A stretch of 64,000 nucleotides of DNA from positions 124,001 to 188,000 of the forward strand of contig URGQ01000002.1 in the NCBI GenBank assembly GCA_900547385.1, given 5' to 3'. The position numbers and the translations under genes are program-made. The stretch comes from an uncultured Oscillospiraceae bacterium. GTDB taxonomy: Bacteria; Bacillota; Clostridia; Oscillospirales; Ruminococcaceae. Below the pieces are notes generated by a model. The model was given only the letters and a program-made list of their open reading frames with translations, was not told the DNA's origin and searched no databases. Shown in pieces: positions 43,070 to 51,800 of the stretch. Each line of letters starts with the position of its first letter. Position 1 is the first letter of the stretch.

Positions 43070-43510
43070 TTATTTAATCTCAACTGTAGATCTTGCAGGC
43101 AATTGACGGGAAGCCTTTGGAACGGAAATGCACAGGATGCCGTTTTCAAATTTAGCAGTGACCTGGGTAGGATCAATATCAGTACCAACATAGAAGCTGC
43201 GGCTACAAGAGCCCGCATAGCGTTCCTGACGGATGTATTTTCCTTCCTTATCACTTTCCTCTTTATCAAGTCCTTTGGCGGCGCTAATGTTTAGACAGCC
43301 TTCTTTCAGCTCGATGGAGATTTCATCTTTCTTAAAACCGGGCAAGTCAATATCCAGCTCGTAGGAGTTTTCGGTTTCCCGAACATCGGTCTTCATTAGA
43401 TTCTTTGCGCGTTTACCGTAAAGAGGGTTATGACCTTGAGGCGCCATAATGGCGAAAGGTTCATTAAAAAATTCGTCGAAAAGATTTTCACCAAAGATAC
43501 TGGGCATCAT
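43070..43510 (-). CDS. hsp20: Small heat-shock protein, Hsp20 family
   Basis: 146 residues. Alpha-crystallin domain at about 40-135 with ELDIDLPGFKKDEISIEL and FENGILCISVPK. ATP-independent holdase chaperone. The upstream CIRCE element marks it as an HrcA-regulated heat-shock gene. Confidence 0.93.
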   Translation of the reverse strand: MMPSIFGENLFDEFFNEPFAIMAPQGHNPLYGKRAKNLMKTDVRETENSYELDIDLPGFKKDEISIELKEGCLNISAAKGLDKEESDKEGKYIRQERYAGSCSRSFYVGTDIDPTQVTAKFENGILCISVPKASRQLPARSTVEIK

Positions 43511-43591
43511 AATTCATTCCTCCATTATTTTTTGATATAGGATTAAGCTGCTTCCTTAGGAGATTTTGTTGAATCTCTCAAGTACAATACC

Positions 43592-43633
43592 ATTATAATT
43601 CCAAAATTAGCACTGTCAATAGTAGAGTGCTAA
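43592..43633 (-). promoter_or_regulatory. hsp20 promoter with CIRCE element
   Basis: Minus-strand -35 TTGACA (43619-43614), 16-base spacer, -10 TATAAT (43597-43592). CIRCE: TTAGCACTG (43607-43615), 9-base spacer, GAGTGCTAA (43625-43633), one mismatch in one arm. It overlaps the -35, so HrcA would repress. Confidence 0.88.
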
Positions 43634-43704
43634 TGTTTACAATTAAAATTGAATTTATTCATAAAATGTACTATTTTGAAGAAATAATGTAAAATAGAAG
43701 AGAG

Positions 43705-43764
43705 AAGCAACTGGAAATCACGGGCGAGATCTCCAACCGCGGCAAGCGCCGGATTCGCAATTAG
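43705..43764 (+). pseudogene. Possible C-terminal gene fragment
   Basis: A short GC-rich patch in AT-rich intergenic DNA reads KQLEITGEISNRGKRRIRN and a stop, with a stop just upstream too. It looks like the tail of a lost basic protein; the family is not recognised. Confidence 0.25.
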
Positions 43765-43791
43765 AAACCCACAGGGTGCGGCGGGTGACTT

Positions 43792-43912
43792 AATTTAGCG
43801 AAATTTTTTTGATAAATCAAAATAGGGGATTGACAAAAGAGCGTGAATTTGTTATTGTGTGTTTAAGGAAATGCCATTTCGCTAAATTGAAATTTAGCGA
43901 AATAGGTGGAGG
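43792..43912 (+). promoter_or_regulatory. Orphan promoter with three TTTAGCGAAAT operators and a ribosome site but no gene
   Basis: TTGACA (43830-43835), 17-base spacer, TATTGT (43853-43858). TTTAGCGAAAT occurs at 43794-43804 and as a perfect 12-4-12 inverted repeat at 43876-43903. GGTGGAGG (43905-43912) follows at once, as for a regulated gene, but no open frame follows: a terminator begins 39 bases later. Confidence 0.65.
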
Positions 43913-43950
43913 CGCAATAACATAATACAAGCAATATCGATTATATAAAA

Positions 43951-43976
43951 AAAGCCCAGTGTAAACTGGGCTTTTT
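43951..43976. terminator. Terminator shared by the orphan promoter and the RNA methyltransferase
   Basis: AAAGCCCAGT, GTAA loop, ACTGGGCTTTTT; A/T runs on both sides make it bidirectional. Confidence 0.85.
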
Positions 43977-43989
43977 GCTATGTCATTCT

Positions 43990-45126
43990 TTATTTACTTT
44001 TTTGAGCAAAGTATTGATATAGGTTACATTTTAGCATTCCATTATAGAGCTTACGCTTTTTATCTGCTTTTCTGCCAAAGCTTTGCTCGAAATTTTCCGC
44101 TGATGAAATGATGTAATAGGCCGTCTGCTGAGATGGCTGAAATACATTACCCATCGTTTGGTATAGCTTTGTCAAATCTTCGCCATTCATTAGGCGCTCG
44201 CCGTATGGCGGATTTGTCACGACCAATGATTTTCGATCTGGCATCGTGAAGTTTTTGACATTCATCTTTTCTAACCGTACTAGTCCGGCAATACCAGCAC
44301 GGCGTGCATTCGCTTCAGCAATCTCCAGTGAATCTTGGCTGATATCGCTGCCGAAAGCAGTAAATTCTATGTCTTTGCGGATTTTTTCTATCGCCTCTTC
44401 CCTACTCGTTTGCCATATTTTAGACGGTAAGCTATCCCATTTTTCTGCTGCAAAGCGGCGGTAAATGCCAGGAGCAATATTTTTGGCTTTATAGGCTGCT
44501 TCGATCAAAAATGTACCTGAGCCGCAGAACGGATCATACAGCTGTGTATCCGGGTATATTCGTGCAATATCCAGGATTCCAGCCGCTAGAGTTTCCCGAA
44601 TTGGGGCAAGATTTGCAACTTTACGGTAGCCGCGCTTGTGCAGTGCCATGCCACTGGTATCCAGCATTATGGTGACAGTATCCTTATTAATTGAAAATTG
44701 TATCTGGATAGTTGGGCCGGATTCCTCCAACCAGGCAACACCATATTTACGGGAAAGACGCTTGACTGCAGCCTTCTTGATGATGGATTGGCAGTCCGGA
44801 ACACTATGGAGCTGTGAATTTAGACTCCATCCCTTAACTGGAAAAGCGTCTTTCTTGCCAATATACTCTTCAAAGGGGATTTTTTCTGCGCCATCAATGA
44901 GCTGCTGGAATGTGACAGCCCGAAAGCTGTCTAGGACAATGAGAACTCGCTCGGCGGTGCGCAGATTGAGGTTAGCCCTGGCGATCCCCTCCGCATCAGC
45001 GGTGAACTCTACTCGGCCATCGGTAACAGAGATGCCCTCGAAACCAAGGCGTTTTAGTTCGCCGCTTAGGACGCTTTCCAGGCCAAATAGGCAGGGCGCG
45101 CATAGTTTATATAATTGATTTATCAT
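43990..45126 (-). CDS. THUMP-domain class I RNA methyltransferase (RlmL/TrmN-like)
   Basis: 378 residues from the ATG at 45126. N-terminal THUMP/ferredoxin-like RNA-binding region (about 1-160, GLESVLSGELKRLGF), then a Rossmann methyltransferase with YDPFCGSGTFLIEAA as SAM motif and the N6-adenine/N2-guanine-type catalytic motif NPPYGERL. It probably methylates a guanine in 23S rRNA or tRNA. The gene looks more AT-rich than its neighbours by eye. Confidence 0.88.
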   Translation of the reverse strand: MINQLYKLCAPCLFGLESVLSGELKRLGFEGISVTDGRVEFTADAEGIARANLNLRTAERVLIVLDSFRAVTFQQLIDGAEKIPFEEYIGKKDAFPVKGWSLNSQLHSVPDCQSIIKKAAVKRLSRKYGVAWLEESGPTIQIQFSINKDTVTIMLDTSGMALHKRGYRKVANLAPIRETLAAGILDIARIYPDTQLYDPFCGSGTFLIEAAYKAKNIAPGIYRRFAAEKWDSLPSKIWQTSREEAIEKIRKDIEFTAFGSDISQDSLEIAEANARRAGIAGLVRLEKMNVKNFTMPDRKSLVVTNPPYGERLMNGEDLTKLYQTMGNVFQPSQQTAYYIISSAENFEQSFGRKADKKRKLYNGMLKCNLYQYFAQKSK

Positions 45127-45148
45127 GATGAGATTTGTCCTTTCCCGT

Positions 45149-45182
45149 AAAAAGCGGTGGGAAGCCAGCTTGCTTCCCACCG
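45149..45182 (-). terminator. Terminator after hpf
   Basis: CGGTGGGAAGC (45155-45165) pairs exactly with GCTTCCCACCG (45172-45182); on the minus strand CTTTTTAC follows. It lies just upstream of the methyltransferase start. Confidence 0.8.
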
Positions 45183-45224
45183 GTGATCACTTTACTTTAT
45201 ACGATTCCAATGAGGGGGTGCCGT

Positions 45225-45761
45225 TTAGTCATCCAATGGCTGCAATAGACCATAGTTGCCATCCTTGCGGCGATAAACTACATTGATTTCGCCAGTTTCC
45301 GGGCTGCGGAACAGGAAGAAAGTATGTCCCAACATATTCATCTGCAGGATGGCTTCTTCTGCATCCATGGTTTCCACATGGAACTTCTTGGTCTTCACCA
45401 ACTCGGTAGCAGGAACAACTTCTTCCTCCAGAACATCAGCTGTACCGAACGCTGTAAAATCCATTGCGGATTTGAGACGCTTTTCCAGGCGCTCTTTGTT
45501 GCGGACAATCTGTTTCTGCAGAACATCCAATACTAGGTCCAAAGAAGTTTGGCGGTCATCAGAGGTGCGTTCAGCGCGGAAGAACATACCGTGGGACTGA
45601 ATGGTCACTTCAACGGTTTCATCCTCATTGTGGTTGGTCACAATGATATTTACCACAGGATCGTCATCAAAAAACTTGCCGAGCTTCTTCAGGCGCTTTT
45701 CGGCATATTCCTTAAAGCTGTCACGAATCACGGTCTTTTTACCAATGTAGTTGACGGTCAT
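45225..45761 (-). CDS. hpf: Ribosome hibernation promoting factor, long form
   Basis: 178 residues from the ATG at 45761 after AAGGAG. N-terminal HPF/YfiA domain (about 1-100) with DSFKEYAEKRLKKLGKFF, and a C-terminal dimerisation domain with FHVETMDAEEAILQM and VVYRRKDGNYGLLQP. Long HPF makes 100S ribosome dimers in stationary phase. It has its own promoter at 45818-45846. Confidence 0.95.
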   Translation of the reverse strand: MTVNYIGKKTVIRDSFKEYAEKRLKKLGKFFDDDPVVNIIVTNHNEDETVEVTIQSHGMFFRAERTSDDRQTSLDLVLDVLQKQIVRNKERLEKRLKSAMDFTAFGTADVLEEEVVPATELVKTKKFHVETMDAEEAILQMNMLGHTFFLFRSPETGEINVVYRRKDGNYGLLQPLDD

Positions 45762-45817
45762 GATGGTCACTCCTTGCTTGTATGGTATGAAGATCGGTTT
45801 CCCTTTCTCCTGGCTAT

Positions 45818-45846
45818 ATTATACCAAGCAGACAAGAAATTTGCAA
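45818..45846 (-). promoter_or_regulatory. Promoter for hpf
   Basis: Minus strand -35 TTGCAA (45846-45841), 17-base spacer, -10 TATAAT (45823-45818). Confidence 0.82.
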
Positions 45847-45876
45847 TAGAAACTATGCAGTTTTGTTAAAAACTTC

Positions 45877-47031
45877 TCAATTCGTACAAATGCCGTCTAC
45901 AAATACAGCATTTGGCTTTACTAGCAAATCGATAGGATCACGGTCAAATATAAGCAAATCAGCTCGCTTTCCTACTGTGATGGAACCAACCTGGTCAGAT
46001 ACACCGGCGGCTTCCGCAGAACGAATTGTGAGAGCTTCTAGAGCCTTTTGCCAGGGTAAACCATCGATTACCGCAATTTTAGCGGAAGCAGCCAGCAGAT
46101 CGATTGGAAAAACAAGTGCATCGGTATTAAAAGCGACAGGGACGCCTGCTTCGGTCAACCTGGCGGCGTTATAACGCTCTTGGTTACGAAGTTCTGGCTT
46201 GGTCCGGGCAGAGATGATGGGACCGACTGAGGCGACATAGCCGCTATCATGCAGGGCTTCCGTGACCAAGTGACCTTCGGTACAGTGAATGATGACTGCA
46301 TCAAGATCAAATTCTTTGGCAATGCGAATGGCGGTGCAGATATCATCGGCACGGTGGGCATGGAAATGCGCTTTGATTTTGCGTTCCAGTACTGGCAATA
46401 GGGCCTCGCACTTCATATCAAGTTCAGGCGGGTCAGTGTCTTCCTCATCTTTGGATTTTTGCAGATCCTGCTGATAGCGTTTTGCCTTCATCAGCTGTTC
46501 CCGAATGACCGATGCGATGGCCATACGGGTGGCAGGTGTTTCTTCTTTGCCGTTATACACTTTTTTAGGGTTTTCGCCCAGGGCAAATTTCATGGCAGAG
46601 GGAGCCTTCAGCACCATTTTATCGATGTAGCTGCCAGCAGTATGCAGTACACACACCTGACCGGCAACGGGATTGGCACTGCCGGGACCTACGGAAACGG
46701 TGGTAATACCGTATTCCAGAGCCTCCTGAAAGGCACGGTCCAGCGGGTTAACAGCATCAATGGCTCGAATCTGCGGGGTGGAGGGGTCGGTCATTTCATT
46801 GGTATCATCCCCCTCAAAATCCAAACCGCTTTCCCAAATGCCAATGTGACAATGAGAATCAATAAAGCCCGGAGTGACTAAGCAGCCTGCAGCATCATAC
46901 AGTTCTGCTTCATCACCACGATAGATACCATCCCCTACCTCGGCGATTTTACCGTTTTTGATAACAATATAGCCGCTTTCTATGATTTGGCTGTGATCAC
47001 AGGTGTTTATTTTTGCGTTGATAATAACCAT
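45877..47031 (-). CDS. Amidohydrolase family protein (imidazolonepropionase-like)
   Basis: 384 residues. Metal motifs: GFIDSHCHIGIWE near residue 58, KAHFHAHRADDI near 216, IHCTEGH near 250 and Asp in AFNTDALVFP near 310. The HxH, two His and Asp arrangement and the closing GKRADLLIFDRDP match the large PF01979 group that includes imidazolonepropionases and peptidases. No adjacent hut genes, so the substrate is unknown. It lies downstream of the S1 gene and its terminator. Confidence 0.82.
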   Translation of the reverse strand: MVIINAKINTCDHSQIIESGYIVIKNGKIAEVGDGIYRGDEAELYDAAGCLVTPGFIDSHCHIGIWESGLDFEGDDTNEMTDPSTPQIRAIDAVNPLDRAFQEALEYGITTVSVGPGSANPVAGQVCVLHTAGSYIDKMVLKAPSAMKFALGENPKKVYNGKEETPATRMAIASVIREQLMKAKRYQQDLQKSKDEEDTDPPELDMKCEALLPVLERKIKAHFHAHRADDICTAIRIAKEFDLDAVIIHCTEGHLVTEALHDSGYVASVGPIISARTKPELRNQERYNAARLTEAGVPVAFNTDALVFPIDLLAASAKIAVIDGLPWQKALEALTIRSAEAAGVSDQVGSITVGKRADLLIFDRDPIDLLVKPNAVFVDGICTN

Positions 47032-47060
47032 GTATTCAGCAACATCCCTTCAGTGAAATA

Positions 47061-47096
47061 AAAAGAGCCGGCGTGCTGTGCTGCCGGTCGGCTCTT
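47061..47096 (-). terminator. Terminator after the S1-domain gene
   Basis: AAGAGCC and GGCTCTT close a longer GC-rich stem with GCCGGC/GCCGGT; on the minus strand TTTTTATTTC follows. Confidence 0.72.
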
Positions 47097-47105
47097 GATA
47101 TGCAA

Positions 47106-47582
47106 TTATTTCTTTGATCGACGGTTATTGCCGCCGCGGCGGGTATCCATTACCCGGCTTAAATCGGACATCTTATCATCGCTGGTACGCTTAAAGCGTG
47201 CCATCATATCTTCAAAGGCATCTCCTGTAGCAGGCGTATAGGGCTTGGGAGGCTGATAGACATAGGTATTATTCCCGCGGGGGCCACGGCTATCCCGGTT
47301 TTCTCGCTGGCCATCACGACTGCGATTTTGCTGGGGCTTTGGCTCCGGCGGTAACAGTGCCTTAATGGAAAGGGCGATTTTATGATTCTCGTTGATGGCG
47401 ACCACCTTGGCCTTGACACTGTCCCCTACTTTTAGGTGTTCATTGATGTCCTTGACATAAGTATTTGCTACTTCCGAGATATGTACCATCCCGGAGCCGC
47501 CACCATCAATATTAATGAACGCGCCAAAATTGGTGATCTTGCTGACCTTTCCTTCAACTACGGTGCCTACACTCAGCTGCAT
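47106..47582 (-). CDS. S1 RNA-binding domain protein (YabR-like)
   Basis: 158 residues. A single S1 domain (1-75: VGTVVEGKVSKITNFGAFI, GMVHISEVA) followed by a disordered Arg/Asn/Gly-rich tail. In B. subtilis yabR follows divIC, as here. Probably an RNA-binding or ribosome-associated protein. Confidence 0.88.
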   Translation of the reverse strand: MQLSVGTVVEGKVSKITNFGAFINIDGGGSGMVHISEVANTYVKDINEHLKVGDSVKAKVVAINENHKIALSIKALLPPEPKPQQNRSRDGQRENRDSRGPRGNNTYVYQPPKPYTPATGDAFEDMMARFKRTSDDKMSDLSRVMDTRRGGNNRRSKK

Positions 47583-47611
47583 CTACGGTTGTTCCTCCAA
47601 AGTTGGTTAGA

Positions 47612-47893
47612 TTACGGGACTACGATATAAACATTTTCTTCAGGATCGCAGTAGTCATTTTCGCCACGTGCTTCCTGGTTCAAATAGTAATCGCTATTTT
47701 CCAGCATACGGTCTATTTCGTCATTTTCGGCCTGTTGACTGGCCACGCGCTGTTGTGCGTCGGCCAGTTCGTTTTTCATCTGGGCAGCCTGCACACGGCC
47801 TTTCACAAAATACACCGCAATGAGCAGTACGAGAAAAACGATGATGAGACTTAGAATGCGGTTGGTCTGTTTGATGGTCAGGTGCTTTTTCAT
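47612..47893 (-). CDS. divIC: Septum formation initiator DivIC/FtsB-like
   Basis: 93 residues: short basic cytoplasmic start, one membrane helix (about 13-31) and a coiled coil (about 33-70). It fits FtsB/DivIC, part of the FtsL-DivIC-DivIB division complex. The yabP-yabQ-divIC-yabR order is the one in Bacillus. Its 5' half is overlapped by the extended yabQ frame. Confidence 0.88.
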   Translation of the reverse strand: MKKHLTIKQTNRILSLIIVFLVLLIAVYFVKGRVQAAQMKNELADAQQRVASQQAENDEIDRMLENSDYYLNQEARGENDYCDPEENVYIVVP

Positions 47894-48389
47894 TCCCGTT
47901 TTCCTCCATACTGTTTTTGGATACTTTATTATACAACAGCCACCGGGGCTTTTTCAAGCTGTTTTTAGGTGTTTTCCTCTTGATAGTGGATTTTTTACAG
48001 ACAGTGGATATGGAATGAAAAAGCCGCTGGGCCAAAGTGATGATCGGACTCAATAAAAAAGAAAAAACACGGTGGACCATCAGCAGTAGCCAGTTAAAAA
48101 AACGGATTACCAACCGGCTGACTGTATTGTGGTACAGCAACCAGCCGATAATAACACCAAGGATGATGAAGTAACGCAAGCGGCCGGCCGATTCCATGAG
48201 TAGATAGTTGAATAGCAAGACTCCGAACAGAAGAAAATAGAGAATGTCAAGGATAACATGGGGTTGTGCTTGCGCGGGAAATAATCCGCGAATAGTGTAG
48301 AATGCATCATAAAGCAAACTGAGCAAGGTACCAAGCAGCAGCGACTGCAAAAACTGTATAACAGGAGGAACTGCGGATATCAGTGTCAC
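47721..48389 (-). CDS. yabQ: Spore cortex biosynthesis protein YabQ, with extended 3' overlap
   Basis: 222 residues with a GTG start. The first ~165 residues match YabQ: helices at about 10-30, 45-62, 70-86 and 95-120. YabQ is a mother-cell membrane protein needed for cortex formation. After about residue 165 the frame runs 173 bases into divIC in another frame, with polar, shadow-like sequence (EKAPDHQTDQPHSKSHH). The normal stop has probably been lost or shifted. Confidence 0.85.
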   Translation of the reverse strand: MTLISAVPPVIQFLQSLLLGTLLSLLYDAFYTIRGLFPAQAQPHVILDILYFLLFGVLLFNYLLMESAGRLRYFIILGVIIGWLLYHNTVSRLVIRFFNWLLLMVHRVFSFLLSPIITLAQRLFHSISTVCKKSTIKRKTPKNSLKKPRWLLYNKVSKNSMEENGNEKAPDHQTDQPHSKSHHRFSRTAHCGVFCERPCAGCPDEKRTGRRTTARGQSTGRK

Positions 48390-48406
48390 GCCGGAACATG
48401 CCCCCT

Positions 48407-48700
48407 TTAGCGGAACAGACGGCCGAAAAAGCCGCTGGATTGCGGTTGGTTATCGGTATAAGTTAGGCTGATGATCTCTCCTTCCAAAGAAAGATCGCCG
48501 CTTTCCACATCGATGCGGTTGATGTGCAGGTCATAACCGTGGATAATGAGTTCGCCCAGTTCGGTGGCTAAGGCTACGGTTTCTTCATCAAAGCTCTCTA
48601 CATCAGTCACGCCGCTGACAGAAAGCCGCTTTCGATCTTCTATTACGAGGGTGTGAGGAGCACTCATTGCAGTAGAGCTCATGTCTTTCATGCGTTCCAT
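48407..48700 (-). CDS. yabP: Sporulation protein YabP
   Basis: 97 residues, mostly beta, with the YabP/YqfC-family pattern HTLVIEDRKRLSVSGVTDVESFDEE. It works with YabQ in spore cortex assembly. Start ATG behind GGGGGACAAAAA. It ends 18 bases before yabQ. Confidence 0.9.
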   Translation of the reverse strand: MERMKDMSSTAMSAPHTLVIEDRKRLSVSGVTDVESFDEETVALATELGELIIHGYDLHINRIDVESGDLSLEGEIISLTYTDNQPQSSGFFGRLFR

Positions 48701-48776
48701 TTTTTGTCCCCCTTTTTATAAAATGGTGAGATCTTGCTACACTATATGCGGTGGCTGGACAAAATATCCGGGAAAA

Positions 48777-48810
48777 GAAAAGCCTGAGGTTTTTGAAACC
48801 TCAGGTCTTA
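48777..48810 (-). terminator. Terminator after polC
   Basis: GCCTGAGGTTT and AAACCTCAGG pair around a short loop; on the minus strand CTTTTCTTTT follows. Confidence 0.78.
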
Positions 48811-48820
48811 TTCTTTATAG

Positions 48821-48840
48821 AAATGTTTCATGAAACATTT
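48821..48840. repeat. parS-like palindrome lacking the central CG
   Basis: AAATGTTTCATGAAACATTT is a perfect 20-bp palindrome. It equals parS with its two central bases removed, which would break ParB half-site spacing. Possibly a decayed parS site. Confidence 0.4.
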
Positions 48841-48850
48841 TGAAGGTAAT

Positions 48851-51800
48851 TTACCCGAAAAAGCTGATTTGACTGCTTTCCGGCAAGGAAGTCAGTGAAC
48901 CATGCTCTCGGAGCAGATCGATGACCGTTTTACTGACGCCGGCACGGGTTGTCAAGTCATCGATGGAAAGGTAAGGACCTTTCTTCCCGGCTTCCGCCAA
49001 GGAGGTGGCAGCAGCAGCGCCCAATCCCTTTAACGCTGTGAATGGTAAGCGCAATTTATCTCCTTCCAGACGGTACAATGTTGCATCAGATTGATACAAA
49101 TCCACGGGAAGCAGCTCAATTCCACGCAAAAGCATCTCATAAGTTACCTGCAGTGTTTCCAACTGGTCGCTCTCCTTCTGGGAGATATCATTCCCCTTAG
49201 CTGTGAGCGACAAGATCTTTTGCTTTACAGCTGCGGACCCAAGGATAGCTGTATTGGCGTCGAAGTCATCTCCGCGTGAGGTGAAATATACAGCATAGAA
49301 TTCCCGCGGGCGGTAGACCTTGAACCATCCCAAACGGACGGCAGCGATAACATAGGCTGCGGCGTGCGCCTTCGGGAACATATACTGGATTTTGAGACAA
49401 CTATCAATATACCACGGAGGTACATCGTGAGCCAACATATCCTGCTTCATCTCATCGGTAAGCAATTTAGGAGCTTTACCTTTACGGGTGATCTCCATGA
49501 TCTTAAAGGCAAGCTTGGGTTCCATCCCATGGTGCAGCAGGTATGTCATTATGCTATCACGAGTACCGATTACTTCGGAAATAGTACAGGTGCCGTTGCG
49601 GATCAGGTCCTGTGCATTGCCCAACCAAACAGCGGTGCCGTGGGAAAGCCCGGAGATTTGCAGCAGATCAGAGAAGGTTTTTGGCTTTGCTTCCAGCAGC
49701 ATTCCGCGTACAAACCCAGTACCCATTTCCGGCAGAGCCAGTGTGCCATTGGCAATGCCGATATCATCCAGTGTGATTCCAAGCGCTTCACAGGATGTGA
49801 ACAGCGTATAAACTGCCGGATCATTGGTAGGGGTATCATTGATTTTAAGCCCCGTATAATCCTCCAAATGCTTGTATAGTGTTGGTACAACATGCCCCAG
49901 TTCATCCAGCTTGAGGATAGTATCATGGAGTGAGTGGAAATCGAAATGGGTGGTGATGATATCGGAGTTTGGATCATCGGCTGGGTGCTGCACTGGACAG
50001 AAATCGTAGACCTCATAGTCATTGGGAATAACGACCATGCCACCGGGATGTTGGCCAGTGGTGCGCTTGACACCGGTGCAGCCTTGGATCAGTCGATTTT
50101 CTTCGGCATTGGTGACAGTTTGGCCGCGCTCCTCCAGGAAATGCTTAACATAGCCAAAAGCGGTCTTATCCTTAACGGTACTAATAGTACCTGCTTTGAA
50201 CACATGGTCACGGCCAAATAGTTCTTCGGTATACCGGTGGGCACGGGACTGATATTCATTGGCAAAGTTAAGATCGATATCCGGTTCTTTATCGCCATCA
50301 AAGCCCAGGAAAGTCTCAAATGGGATCTCGTGACCATCCTGGTACATCTCTATCCCGCAGTTCGGACATTTTTTATGGGGAAGGTCAAATCCGGAACCAT
50401 AGCTGCCATCAGTGATAAATTCGCTGTGCTTGCACTTACGGCAAAGATAATGCGGCGCCAGCGGGTTGACCTCCGAAATGCCTGCCATAGTAGCTACAAA
50501 TGAGGAACCGACCGATCCACGGGAACCGACCTGATAGCCTTCCTCATTGGAACGGTAAATAAGCTTTTGGGCGATCATATACAGCACTGCAAAGCCGTGT
50601 TTGGTAATAGAATCCAACTCGCGATTCAGGCGCTTCTCCACAATCTCTGGCAGGGGGTCGCCGTACATTTCCTTGGCGCGGGTAGTGGTAATGCGAATCA
50701 GATCCTCTTCCGAGCCTGGAATGCTGGGCGGGAATGTGCCTTTTGGAATTGGACGAACATATTTCACGCTTTCGGCAATTTTGCGGGGGTTATCAATAAC
50801 GATTTCCCGCGCGGTCTCATCTGGCAGATAATCAAATTCCTTCAGCATCTGGTCAGTTGTACGGAAGAAGAGTGGTGCCTGATTATCCGCATCCTTAAAG
50901 CCCATCCCAGCCATCAGGATTTCCCGAAAGCGAGCATCTTTCTGTTCCATAAAGTGAACATCACCGGTGGCAACGACCGGAATACCAAGCTGTTTGCCGA
51001 GTTTAAGTACAGTGATATTGAAGTTCTGAATGTCCTTTTCACTGCGGACCTCTCCATCCCGTACCATGAACATATTATTACCTAGGGGCTGGATCTCCAA
51101 ATAATCGTAAAAAGAAGCGATATCGCAAAGCTCAGCCCATTTCTTCCCTTCCCGGATTGCTTTATAGAGTTCGCCGGCTTCACAGGCGGAGCCAACCAAC
51201 AGTCCCTCCCGGTATTTTACCAGCAGACTCTTAGGAATTCGAGGCTTTTTATGGAAGTATTCCAAATGAGAGGCGGAGATTATCTTGTAGAGATTTTTAA
51301 GGCCAACTTGATTTTGCACTAGCAGAACAATATGGTAGGGATGAGTTTTGGTGTTGTTCTGCTGGCCAATGGAGTGATTAATCTCCGACACCATAGTAAT
51401 CTTCTTTTCCGCAACCAGTTCGTCCAGCATCTTGAGGAAGATCTCGGCAAGTACGCGGGCATCGTCATCGGCACGATGATGGTGCTTCTGTTCCACACCC
51501 ATATGCTCCGCTAGGGTATCCAACTTGTGTTTTCTCAGTTCCGGATACATGGCACGGCCCATCACCAGGGTGTCTATCTGCACCGGGTCCTCTTCCCTGC
51601 CACAGCGACGGATGGCTGTCCGCAAAAAGCCCATATCGAAATCTGCATTGTGGGCGACAAAGATATCACAGCCATCACAGAAATGGAAAAACTGTTCTAG
51701 CGCTTCGCTTTCGGTGGGGGCACCGGCCACCATCTCATTGGTGATACTGGTAAGTCGGGTAATTTCGGGTGAAATGGCTTTTTCGGGGTCGACAAAGGTA

